From: Holothuria scabra
Taxonomy: Eukaryota; Echinodermata; Holothuroidea; Aspidochirotida; Holothuriidae
Assembly (NCBI GenBank): GCA_037179385.1
Contig: CM074193.1
Span: 47,273,082-47,337,081 of the forward strand
DNA length: 64,000 bases
Reading direction: 5' to 3'
The notes under the pieces were generated by a model. That model made no database searches. It was given only the letters and a program-made list of their open reading frames with translations, and was not told the DNA's origin. The translations under genes were made by a program, and so were the position numbers. Positions 45,501-54,489 of the stretch are shown one piece after another. The stretch's first letter is position 1. Each line of letters starts with the position of its first letter.

Positions 45501-48500
45501 GACAGAGTCCGTCGTCAAATCAGACAATTTATAGCTTCACGGCAGCCATCCTGGTGCACCTTTTTCCCCAGACGGTAGCGATAATCTACTGTTTGAAAGT
45601 GCACGTTACTGCTCTGTCCATGTATAGGAAGTCCGTGGTTTCGACAGTTCCATGTCCTGACGCTTTTACATTTAGCCAATTCCGGGCAGCCCAGTCTCTT
45701 AAGTATGTACGGTGACTGCCTTACATACCTTTTTGTCTTTTTGATTCTATTAGTAGAGTATATGAAAAATGTGACACAAATTTTGAACATCGGTTGTTTT
45801 CATATTTTTTTCGAGCCCTCTCGAACATCCTTTGCAACCCCTCCTGCAGAGTACTGGCCTTGAAATTCTCCTATTCCTTAAGACAGTGCTTACAAGCCAA
45901 ACACCCTCCCTGCTGCCTGCTGAAAATCCTGTGCATGCCTGATAACTCCTTGCCAAGGGCCAGGGGCATAGATCCTGATGGATCCCATCAATAATCCTGA
46001 CAGATTTTAAAGAACCAGCAGAATATTCAAAATGTAATATTGTAATGATGGCTTTAAGGCTCGAGAAAACGTCAATTTCAGTAGTAAAATATGAGTCCCG
46101 TCACTGAAAAAATTTTATGTTCTAGTCATTTGAAATTTTCTCCTTGCCATTTCCTCACCCTGCCCTGCAAACCAGATCTACGACACCTGAGTCCTTGCTG
46201 TTTCGAAGTGGTGAACTAAGAATTCATAATTGTCCCTTTGTAAAGTTAACCCAGTCACGGCAACAAAGATTTCCAATTAATGAAGTTTTTCAGTGATTAC
46301 TTAACGTTTCATGTAGAGATTCTTTTAAATACTTCAAGACATGGGTTTGAGAAGTTTCCAACCTTAACAATAAGTTTCATTTTGTTAAGGAATCATGGAA
46401 GAGATGGATGTGTGTTTGTCAAATAAATTGGGTGTATGAAAATGTTTTTCCCCTATACTTTCAAATTGGTTGGAAACTGGGCCGTAACCAGTGTTTCCTC
46501 TAAGAAATTAACCATTGGGTCAAAATGAGCAGTTTGGAAAATTTTGACTCAGTAGAATTGTTAGAGGCATGGCGCTGTCCTCGCGAAGCGCGAGTCCCCG
46601 ACGGGTGGGGTCCAGGGGCAGATCCCCTGTGGGGGTCCAGGGGGAGAAGCCCCCGTAAGTTCCTGAATTTTAGGGGTTTAGGGGTGAAATTTCTTTTATA
46701 ATGCTCCTGTATTTTTGTATGTTTATGTGCTAGGTGATGATAAAAAGTAGTGTTCGACTGGTTATGCTATAATCGGTGATGACTGATAATTTAATTTAAC
46801 AATCCGACCCGATGCCGATTATTAGAAAGAGGGAAGGGATTATACCGATTTTTAGAACGAGGGAAGTCGTATGTTTTTCTCTATAGTAGGCGCCCCTTGC
46901 TTCGTTCATATCGTATTACCAAAACCAGTTGGATGGAAAATATTGGGAATCATTCCGTTCATTTCACGAAGGGGATATCATTTTTTAGGGTGAATTCTGT
47001 TACTTCAAAGTGGAGATACGAATCAACCATAAACACAGAATTGTTTGCAGTCCATGTTTCATGCCTTTTGATAATTTAATTCTTAGGCCAACCTCGTGTT
47101 CTGTTTATTTTTCGTCCCCCAACGATGTCAGAATATTTGCATTCCTTTACTGTACTGCATTGTAGTTTCGTTAATGATCTGTAGCTACTGTCCTGCTTTT
47201 AATAACGAACCCTATGTACAGCAAACATGATAATCTTAGCAGTTCGGGGCAGCAAAACAATAACCCATTTAACATGTACTATGGTTCCTTTCGGATATAA
47301 ATATCCCCGTATATTTTTAGCAGTTCATGTCCAGAACTTACGTCTTGTTCAAAAAGAATCTGAAACTGAAATTCATGTACGTAAGATCCCCGAAAAAATC
47401 CACGCACGCAGAGATTTGTGCCACAGATTCTTGGTGCCACAGATTCTTGGTGAATTCTAGCACGGGGCTCGCCCTGCTGCGCTAGCCGGTAATATGAGCA
47501 TGGGAAGTGCGATCGCCGTAACACAAACTCAATGGGAAAAGCCGTCTCGAGATCGAGTATTTTCACACACTAAATCACATAGGCGCAAGGCGCGAGTTGT
47601 GATTGGCTGGTTAGAATCAATGCAATTGAGCCAATCACAATGCAGGGTTCAATTTAAATTTTGAAATGGATCGTATGCTTATGATGTCACCGAGCAAAAT
47701 ACAATGCCTTGTTTAGCGGTAAAAACGGACACGCATGCAAATCTACTGCATTCGTGGGCCAAGAGGTGTGCCGCATGAGACCACCATATGACAACATCGC
47801 ATAAGTCCTACTATAAATAAAAGTACGGAAGGAATGCTGGGAATGGCTTAATTTATGCAAGATAATTACCACCGAACTTCACAAAATTCTAGGTGCTACG
47901 TGTACAAAACATGCACAGATAGGGGAGATGAAAAAACGGCCGAACACTGCAGCTCCGTAGTCTGCACAATATGTTTTTGTGCAGAACAGTTTGTACAGCA
48001 ACTTACCCAACGCTTTCTGTGAGACTGCAAGGAAATAAACCTTGATTGCAACATAAAATTTAATTCCGGGTTATAATTCAGGGTTATAGTGGTAAATATC
48101 AAACGATCATTCCCATTGCAGGGGTAAAATTTATACATTTGTGATTATCAATTCATCCCGTTTTAGCGGGAAGATGAAGGATCGAGTATTTACGGGAATT
48201 AACGACACCAAGAGCAACTGTTCACTACATAGAGTACAATGAATGTTACCTGGCCAGCTTCTGCATGGCGCGGAAGAAAATTACTCAGACCGGTCGTTTG
48301 GAAAGAGAAGAAATCTGGAATAAACTTGGAGGAAGAAACAACACAAGTAGTGACATAGTGGAAACTTTATTTCGTTCAAAAGTCGAAACGTGTTGAATCT
48401 TAAAAACCCCAGTAATTCATGCACAAACAAATCAAAGTACGTAGGTTTTGTGCGCTACTTCAAAATGCATGCTTGAATTTCATAACGTCGGGACTCGATC

Positions 48501-51500
48501 AGAATCAAACAAATTCCCTTACGCTTATCGGCGGCTATCGCATTCAGTCTGTTTCCCTCCAAGCCTGAGAGACTTCTTTCAAAAATATTTTGCAGACACT
48601 GACTTCAACATTCCTTTATAGTTATAAGTGCAAATTACCTGTTTTGGCAAGATATTGGAACACATTCATGATCTTGAAATACACCTTCCATACTAAGCCC
48701 ACGTACGGTACGCACTGTCGTATTCTCCACACTGTCGTGCGATGTTGCAAATATCGATTGATACCCAAGTCGGGGAGTATGAATAGCAACTTTCTGGCCT
48801 GAATTTTGGCCATTGTATGGGAGCAAACCATTAGACAGATTATCACAGTGGCAATGCTTTGTTATAGGCCTGTTGCCAGTGGACACTATTCATATACCCT
48901 CCGAGCTGCTATTGTTTGCCATTCATAAACTACTCGGTTTGAACGGCGGCCAAGTTGCAAGTGATTACCTGATTCATGCGCGGTTGCGGTGTAACATATA
49001 TCCTAGACAGCACTGTATGTGTGCCGTGATGTTGAGGGGTCTGAACAATTAATACCACGTCTCCCTTGATGGAAGGGTTACCCTGACTAGGCTCTTACCA
49101 AACAGTGTTTACAAATAATTTAAGTGCTGATTCACATGTGACTCCCTATTACAGCTCTCATGTTAATATATGAATCTATCATGTCAAATGGAGGTTGTGA
49201 CTCCCTATTACAGCTCTCACTTTAATAATTGAATCTATCATGTCAAATGGAGATGTGTCCTAGCCTTGGGTGACCCTAAGAGAGCTCCAGTGCATGTATG
49301 CAGGGAATAATTTAGCATTCAAATTTTGTGTAGCAGTTTTGAAAATATTTGAGGTCTTTTACACATTGTGAAAACGCAAGGGTTATGCACATTAAAAGTT
49401 GCTACACAATGTTTCATTTGTGTAGCAACATGGCCTGTTTGTGTAGCAAATTGCGATGCGCTACTGTGTTGCATTAGATGGTAGATTGATGGGAGTTGTA
49501 AATTTCATGTAAAACATCCTTTATTCAAATATTGAGTTTCTTCCTAGTGGAAAACCATGGTTTTTTTTTCCACCATGGAAGAAACCTGCAAACCTTGCAT
49601 TTCTGGAATTGTTTCTTAAAAAAGTTGAGTACTTTTTTTTGATGTCTCATCTCAGATGGAGTTTTCAGTGTTTTGCAGCATGGTAACAATGGTAATATTA
49701 CTGAAATAAGAGTTCCTACTTTGTTCATGAACAGTGAAAGCTGATAGTTCAGTATCATACACAAAATTCAATATTCACAAACATTTATAGTCTCATCATT
49801 TCTTTGGAGGAATAATATTCTTTGGTTATCACTATTGTATGTTTGGTTGCAATGACAAATATGCTGGTATCATCATTTACTGTTACATAATACACATTGT
49901 TGTGCAGTCATAGCCACACCAACAGCTTTGTTTTCTGTACTGTTCTAAACAAGTTGTGCAGGTAGCAAAGCTGGATACACCAACACGTTTGTGATGAAGC
50001 AGAATAAATTAGGTTATATGTCAAGAAAGATAGTGGTGGGTTATTGGTTGCAATTTGCAATCATTTATTTGTCTTTGGTTATCATTACTGAATCTTATGC
50101 TTCCTCTGTAGTGAAAAGGAATGAACATACAAAGACATACATCAGACAGGGAATGCTTAAAAAGTGTACCTTCATTCACATAAGCTTTCTTTTCAAAGAT
50201 CAGTTTGGATCAGAAAATCATTGTTCCTGGTGTGAAATACCTCAAAACTTTGACCCAACTAAACTCTGAACCTCCTCAGAATGGCATGACCTTTATCCAG
50301 TCTGCCACAGACTTGGGTTGGGGGTAGAGGTTGGGGTAGAAATGAGTTTTGTACTAATGGTTAACCCAGACCTGAACATCAGTTTGACAGTACCACTCAC
50401 CCTTGTAATTTTTTGTAATGAAAGTATAAATTCTGTGTGAAAGCTACCAAGTGAAATCCACAAAACCTTTGTTGGGATCTAAGAAGGCGTGCATTTAGTT
50501 TTAATATGAAGGGATGGACTGCATCATAAAACAAGCCAAAATATTATGCTCTTTGGGTCATAACCAGCCCTTGAGGGGACGTACTTTGACCCATGAAGAA
50601 TTTGAGAACTAAAATTAAAATTGAAGTTACCTTCTGGAAGTTGATTTATTCAAACAAATGAAATGTGTTGAAACATTATATTAAATCATTTTATTGGTCA
50701 AACTTTTACCTCATAAAAGAGCTTCTTAAGGTGCAATTATTGTTTGAAAGCTAAATGCAGGACTATAATAACAAAGGTCAAAGGTTTGGGTGGGTTTTAG
50801 TCCCATTCAATTTTAAATTTGACATTTGAGGAATTAGGGTTTGAAAATGGTACTTTTGGCTGTCACACTCTGAATTATATTATTATCAGCCTGTTCATTA
50901 ATTCCCAAGAGTAAAGGCAGGTTTTGAGATGAGTAAAGTAACATTTTATCCACTGTAATATCATCCTTGCATTTATTGTATATGTGTATATTTCCTTCTA
51001 TCTTTCATATTGGGTCATCTTTACTTCACTGTAGCCTCATGATATGACTTGTAAGAGCATAGAAGTTACAGTGAATAGAGTTCTGCCAGTTCATTTCACC
51101 TGGCACATTGCCCAGTTATTTTATTTTGCTCCTCAGCACCCAGTCTGGAAGTTTCTCACTTGCTTTAGTGAGAAACTTCAAAACTGGGTGTCAAGAAGCT
51201 GCACTGCAGCTAGCTATACCAGAGATGAACAATTAGGAAGTACTGTGTGGTTTGGCTGTCCTTAGAAGTGCTTAAATTAATGAGCTCTCATGGGCTTAAT
51301 ACCCCCTGGACCCCACCAGCAGCTTAGTTAGTGGACCACACAAGGGTCCCTTGACCCTATGCTTTCTGGGAAATCATTTTACCTGATGCATCTACAAAAA
51401 GGGGTAAGAACGCTAGTGTTGCAATATTTGCTGCTTTTGTTAATTATGAATTAAAAGAACAGACAAATAGGTATGAGAAATCAGCAGTGAGGGTGAGCTG

Positions 51501-54211
51501 GGAGGATATAGCAATCATTTGTCAGTTCATCTATCAAACCTTCTAGACTTATAAACTTTCTTATGTTTTCCCATGTTTAATTTGAAATGGTCCACATTCT
51601 TGTCTGAAAGTGTCCTGAAATTTCCTCTTACCACCCCTTCACATTCTGTTAAAGGTAGATGTTCTTCCTTTGAGGATATTAGCCTACTTGAAAACATGCT
51701 CTGAAAGACCTAGTATTTTCACTTTGCTTTAAAATATTTTTCAAATGTTGATGATTGTATCATCATTAGGTGCCTTGTGAATGGAATTTAAAGATTGTAT
51801 ATGATCAACCTTTAATACAACAGGCAGGTACAGGATTTCACAAAGAGGAAGGGCTTCTTCCATGACTGTTTTTTACCCATTTGTACACTCTGATGATCCC
51901 TGGTTTTTGTTAAATGGAACATTCTGGGCATATTTGGACCTTGCAGTCTTCAAAGTTTTAGAATAATTTGATTTTACCATGCAAGATATTAACTATTATT
52001 ACTTCTGCATTACATTCAGTGTCAATCACTACAAACTGAAAGTATTTTTTTCTTGTGATAAGGTAACCGCGATTAATCGCTAAACAGTCCCTGTGTTTAG
52101 TTATTTTGCTAAACGTTCATGGCCCTAGGTTAGTCAGGGACTTTGTCTTTACCTACAGGTGCATTGTCCCACAGAAATTATTATAAGGATTTACACTATA
52201 GGTGCAGAAACAAAAATAATAAAGAACACATGCTCTTGACAATCTCTTATTTAGAAGGTTTGTTGTATATTATTTAGAAGGTTTAGTGATGTCGTGAAAC
52301 TCCCAAGCATGTAACATCTCATAATTGTGATCAGAAATATCCATCAGGGTTTCTGTATAAAGGTCTGATGGATTTTACCCTCAATCTGATTTGACTGGAT
52401 ATGCGGTGCATCACCCAACACTCCCCGTTATCGTATACGCAGAACTTTGTGCTTGATTGTAACTCTGAGTTCAGGGTAAAAAGGTGTAGAGCCAGTGCCC
52501 TACAGGAATGACCTAGAGAGGATCTGGTTGAATTTGTATTATAGTTTATGACAAAAGTGTGTCTGTGTGTATCCATATTTTGAAAAGTGTCAGTATTCTC
52601 ATGGTATGGCTGTACTGTACTTATCATACTCCAATACAACTGCTGTAGTAACTCCACTCAGTAGAAACTAGCTGTTCTCATTTTCATACCGCCTTTAGAA
52701 AAAATTTCTTTAAAAAAATACCAATCGCATTTTCTGGCTGCTCTCTCACAGATCCATCCTCCATATCTGTCGAGGAGCAGATCGTCTGTGCTTGGTGTCA
52801 CTCGTCGGGTTCCAAACGTTACACACTCAACACGGCAACAACTTCCAGGGCTTTCTGTAGTGAGAAATGCTTTGCTGCTTTTCGTGGCTCTTATTTCCGG
52901 CGGAGCAAGTCTTGCTTCTGGTGTCATCACGTCCGTCCAACTGCAGAGATGTTCGTGATTGTCCACAGGGAGAAGAAACTCCCATTCTGCAGCCAAAAAT
53001 GCCTTGAGCGATATACGTCAGAACTTTCTGGCAAAGACAGGGACACAAAAATCAAGAAAATTTTACAAAGGCGGTATGTAAATGACATTCGACAAAGGTC
53101 AGATCAAAATGTCAATGGCTCTGTTGGTAAATCCTCTGCTGGCACTTCTGGGAGTAGAATACAATTGTCACAAGAAAGAACCACCACAGAGACCTACAGA
53201 ACTTCAAGTAAGGGGCCAAAGCCATTTTCAATGGAAGAAATACTTAAAGAGGAACCATCCAATAAAAGAGATGTCGTAAGGGTAAGATCAGAGTCACCAC
53301 AGAAATTTGAATGTGCAGGTGAATCTAGTCATTCAGTAAACAAAAGATCAAAAATGGAAAAATGTGGTGAGAAAAATGTTGGAACTGAACATGGTGGAAT
53401 TTTCCTTCCTCCTCCAACTGTGATGATTCCATACCCTGTCTTTGTACCAGTTCCTTGTCCCATTCCAATACCCATTCCAGTCTCCTCCAAATCTTTCAAG
53501 GCTGCTCAGGCAGCATCAGTGTCCCATCAAGACAGTATCCCAAACCGACAAAATTTATTTCCATCTGCCTTTTATCCAGTAACACGGACTTCCTTACCAG
53601 ATAGTGTACCAGGTAGCAATGTTGGCCCTAGTGGCTACTTACCGTTAGCTTCATTACCCCCTGAGGGTGTATTTCATCAGGGTACCCTCTATCCTAGTTT
53701 CTTACCAATGCCAAATCATGGTGGTCTCAACCGTTTGGTAAGATTGAGTGGTCTCCCACGAAGTGCAAGTATGAATTTACCTGTTCATCCAAGTACATCA
53801 CAAACAAATTCTTCAAGTTTTTCAAAATCAAACCAAAAAGTTCCTGGTGTATTTCCTGCATCATCCCATGCTCCAGGAAGTAGTACTCACATTGATCAAG
53901 AACCAAAGGAACTTTCCAAATCTGTGAAGGAAGCTCTTCGCTCCCACCTTACTCGCAGACTCTCTCAATCAGCATTGAATCTGACAGAAGTGGGTAGGTT
54001 TCCAGATGGTAGTGATGAATTGAGGAGGAGTCATAGCCTTAGTCGACTCCCTGTCAGGGGAATGGAGTCTGTACCAGAGGTTGAGCCTAGTACATCCTCT
54101 TCATCATCAAATAAAAGAGACAGGAATGATGAGGACTGGTATTCAGTTTCTTCTAGTGAAGATGGCTCAGTCCATTCTAAACGAAGGAAAGAGCAAGACT
54201 TCTCAGACTAA
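33404..54211 (+). CDS. SOBP: SOBP-like protein (sine oculis-binding protein homolog), whole spliced coding region
   Basis: The coding sequence joins 33404-33529, 35303-35429, 39527-39610 and 52752-54211: 1797 nt, 598 residues plus TAA. All three junctions have GT/AG sites and keep frame (phases 0, 1, 1). Visible in order: an acidic Lys/Glu-rich N-terminus (1-42); a conserved block TMNELLGIYGYDG (residues 48-60) closely resembling the vertebrate SOBP N-terminal block; FCS-type zinc finger 1 (C125, C128, C148, C152); finger 2 (C167, C170, C192, C196); a Pro/Ile/Val tract (about 332-356) like the one in vertebrate SOBP; basic patches; and a Ser/acidic tail ending in KRRKEQDFSD. The family is nuclear, is linked to Six (sine oculis) transcription factors, and is needed for inner-ear and brain development in mammals. 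Those functions are known for the family and not shown here. Compared with vertebrate SOBP the protein is shorter, the linker between the fingers is very short, and no VIDLT-type SUMO-interacting motif is seen. Identity is confident; exon completeness within the 13-kb third intron is less sure. Confidence 0.9.
33830..34096. mobile_element. palindromic MITE in SOBP intron 1
   Basis: The ends are inverted copies: CTAGCTGCACACTACACGAC at the left against CTAGCAACACACTTACACGAC read from the right, each followed by TTTGCAC. Subterminal pieces (TGTGATTGGCA / TGCCAATCACA; ACCGACTTAGTCG / AAGTCGGCG) are also inverted. The centre is the perfect palindrome AAGAACCAACATGTTGGTTCTT, 33936-33957. It sits 300 bases after exon 1. 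CTAG at both ends could be a target duplication but is itself palindromic. Confidence 0.7.
35303..35429 (+). CDS. SOBP: SOBP-like, coding exon 2 (conserved N-terminal block)
   Basis: A GTGGTTTCAG acceptor opens a 127-nt exon that closes at CCAG|GTAATA (phase 1). It encodes DYAEDTMNELLGIYGYDG and then a polar stretch. The vertebrate SOBP block reads FAENTMNELLGWYGYD, so this is the most recognisable part of the protein outside the zinc fingers. The phase fits exon 1 (0) and exon 3 (1). It is too short to appear as an ORF with its own ATG. Confidence 0.9.
35921..36123. repeat. direct repeat, copy 1, flanking the 45-bp array
   Basis: The segment starting TTTTTCCAGGTGTGCTACAA recurs about 855 bases downstream (36,776-36,953) with moderate divergence. 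Shared pieces include ACTCCTCAGGAAAGTAAGGA and GAGCTCCCATC. The two copies bracket the 45-bp array. Confidence 0.7.
36251..36551. repeat. tandem array of about 45-bp units in SOBP intron 2
   Basis: About six units share GGACCAATCTGTCTGTTAAC followed by AGATGTCTTATACCATTAC and begin and end with GTTAAC half-palindromes. The array begins with TAGGGCTGTGCCAGTTAAC (36250-36268), which resembles the terminal repeat of the hAT-type element at 16,279. It may be a subterminal repeat block of a related element. Confidence 0.8.
36776..36953. repeat. direct repeat, copy 2, flanking the 45-bp array
   Basis: This is the second copy of the segment at 35,921-36,123, in the same orientation. It is shorter at its 3' end but again finishes with TCAAGGCCTG. 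Confidence 0.7.
38229..39092. repeat. 27-bp minisatellite in SOBP intron 2 (about 32 copies)
   Basis: The unit is approximately TTTGGTAGTGTTTTAATGG plus TGTGGTTG, repeated with substitutions (GTGATTG/GTGGTTG) and small indels for 864 bases. It is G/T-rich on the + strand. It ends about 430 bases before coding exon 3. Confidence 0.93.
39527..39610 (+). CDS. SOBP: SOBP-like, coding exon 3
   Basis: This 84-nt exon lies between the pyrimidine-rich acceptor ending TTGTAAG and the donor CAAG|GTAAGA, starting and ending in phase 1. It encodes about 28 polar residues (AVGQTVEEGVTGVTVHK...). No recognisable motif is present. It is accepted because both splice sites are good and it joins exons 2 and 4 without a frame change. 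Removing it would also keep frame, because its length is a multiple of three, so it could be a cassette exon. Confidence 0.7.
39611..42650. other. 5' part of SOBP intron 3: no gene seen
   Basis: AT-rich intronic sequence. It includes a short (AAT)n run near 41,057-41,069. Reading frames here (for example 39909-40151 and 41505-41705) show no family features and poor codon structure. Nothing further is supported. Confidence 0.5.
42941..43078 (+). CDS. candidate first coding exon of an unidentified transcript inside SOBP intron 3
   Basis: An ATG in a strong context (ACAACAATGGCC) opens 46 codons (MATEPEAPFDSDKRN... PPLKSIFGIPFQLYGRTP) and ends at ACCG|GTAGGC, a good donor, in phase 0. The composition, with more CpG than its surroundings, looks like a real first exon rather than an accidental frame. 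It cannot splice in frame to SOBP exon 4, which needs phase 1, so it would belong to a nested gene or to an isoform with an unseen exon. I do not recognise the protein, and no partner exon was found with confidence. Confidence 0.35.
43936..44075 (+). promoter_or_regulatory. possible transcription start region (YY1-like ATGGCG element)
   Basis: CAAAATGGCGTCCGCC matches the AAnATGGCG core often found at animal start sites, and the surrounding 150 bases have several CpGs in an otherwise CpG-poor intron. The ATG in it opens only a 33-codon frame. A second ATG (44068) follows. It may serve the small ORF at 44126. Evidence is motif only. Confidence 0.22.
44126..44365 (+). CDS. unidentified small ORF (79 codons) inside SOBP intron 3
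   Basis: From ATG 44126 the frame reads MEVLGYLGGLSTSERLKAV... to TAA at 44363-44365. It has an aromatic, weakly hydrophobic middle (YIKTLNWYSSLIGITF). It lies just downstream of a CpG-containing stretch with CAAAATGGCGTCCGCC (43938-43953), which resembles a YY1-type start-site element. The frame is open upstream to 44078 but has no ATG there. No family is recognised. It could be a small gene, an exon, or chance. Confidence 0.22.
   Translation: MEVLGYLGGLSTSERLKAVIRHPKPQFQYTYIKTLNWYSSLIGITFKQCIIAKLHSMGTESVLITHYGLVWPLGQAMKQ
45220..45645. repeat. inverted repeat with a perfect 24-bp core
   Basis: The 24 bases 45244-45267 (starting GACTTCCTATACATGG) are exactly the reverse complement of 45610-45633. 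Flanking sequence is imperfectly inverted as well (CGAAACCAC outside both arms). The spacer is about 340 bases. This suggests a MITE or a hairpin-forming transcript segment. Reading frames across it (45133-45366 +, 45515-45790 -) are probably by-products. Confidence 0.6.
46480..46747. repeat. G/C-rich dispersed fragment upstream of copy B
   Basis: The segment around GTGGGGTCCAGGGGCAGATC and GGGGGAGAAGCCCCC resembles pieces near 25,195-25,260 (GGGGGTCCAGGGAGGCGTAA) and, reversed, 51,300 (CCCCTGGACCCC). It looks like the end of a transposon family present in fragments. Confidence 0.4.
46748..48125 (+). repeat. 1.38-kb dispersed repeat, copy B
   Basis: This copy is homologous over its whole length to 21,000-22,378 in the same orientation. 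Shared landmarks include CCGATGCCGATTA, TTTCACGAA with GGGATATCATTTTT, ATAAATATCCCCG, GCGCGAGTTGTGATTGGCTG, GGAATGCTGGGAATG and AAACGATCATTCCCATTGCAGGGG. It lies in SOBP intron 3. No long reading frame is shared by the two copies. Confidence 0.85.
48176..48396 (+). CDS. unidentified exon-like reading frame after the second 1.38-kb repeat copy
   Basis: A frame open from about 48176 reads RIEYLRELTTPRATVHYIEYN... LEREEIWNKLGGRNN... and stops at TGA 48394-48396. There is no ATG until an internal Met, so it would be a terminal exon. Charged and aromatic residues alternate in a protein-like way. It begins about 50 bases after the end of the repeat copy at 48,125, and the other copy at 22.38 kb is not followed by it. 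I do not recognise it. It may be a transposon remnant. Confidence 0.25.
48400..52750. other. 3' part of SOBP intron 3: no gene seen
   Basis: Apart from the 59-bp duplication, this stretch holds AT-rich sequence and unsupported frames (49991-50269 +, 52331-52657 -). The expected vertebrate segment between the N-terminal block and finger 1 (a Pro/Ile-rich stretch) was looked for here and not found. Confidence 0.45.
49137..49253. repeat. tandem duplication of 59 bp
   Basis: TGTGACTCCCTATTACAGCT begins at 49137 and again at 49196; both copies end TCTATCATGTCAAATGGAG. Divergence is low. Confidence 0.85.
52752..54211 (+). CDS. SOBP: SOBP-like, coding exon 4: zinc fingers, Pro-rich tract and C-terminus
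   Basis: The acceptor TCTCTCACAG is followed by 1460 nt ending at TAA 54209-54211. It opens with IVCAWCHSSGSKRYTL, almost the vertebrate finger 1 sequence (IMCAWCQKVGIKRYSL), then FCSEKCFAAFR. Finger 2 follows after only 14 residues (CFWCHHVRPTAEM ... FCSQKC). Further on come the PPPTVMIPYPVFVPVP tract followed by repeated Pro-Ile, a basic RRLSQSALNL segment that could be a phosphorylation or 14-3-3-type site, a run of serines, and an acidic WYSVSSSEDGS tail with a KRRK basic patch. The ATG at 52949 (Met179) is internal and cuts finger 2, so it is not the start. Most of the protein lies in this single exon. Confidence 0.93.
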
Positions 54212-54483
54212 ATAAATACTGGTCTGGAAGCCATTGATGGCAAAACTGTTACACATTGTATTGTAAGTGTCAGTGTATTGGGATTCTTAAGAAAATGTAA
54301 AAAGGTATACAAAGTCATTCAAAAGCTGTCGTTGGAATGCCACCCATGAAAGAGAAACATTGGGAAACCAAATGTGTATTTGTAACAGAAAAACATTTGA
54401 GGACAGGACTTAAATATCATGCAAATATTTTAAGATACATTGTCGCATTGTGTTGAAATACAGTATTCACATGTTGTAACCCA

Positions 54484-54489
54484 AATAAA
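54484..54489 (+). terminator. candidate polyadenylation signal of the SOBP-like gene
   Basis: AATAAA sits 273 bases after the stop codon and is followed by AT-rich sequence. Another AATAAA overlaps the stop codon (54211-54216). Several weaker hexamers occur further downstream, so the true cleavage site is uncertain and a longer 3' UTR is possible. Confidence 0.4.

Noticed and set aside
49991..50269. 92-codon frame with a hydrophobic start in SOBP intron 3
   Set aside because: AT-rich composition explains the hydrophobic residues; there is no start-site or splice support and no recognised family.
52658..53048. Minus-strand frames of 112 and 73 codons opposite the zinc fingers
   Set aside because: They are the antisense of SOBP exon 4 and carry no features of their own.
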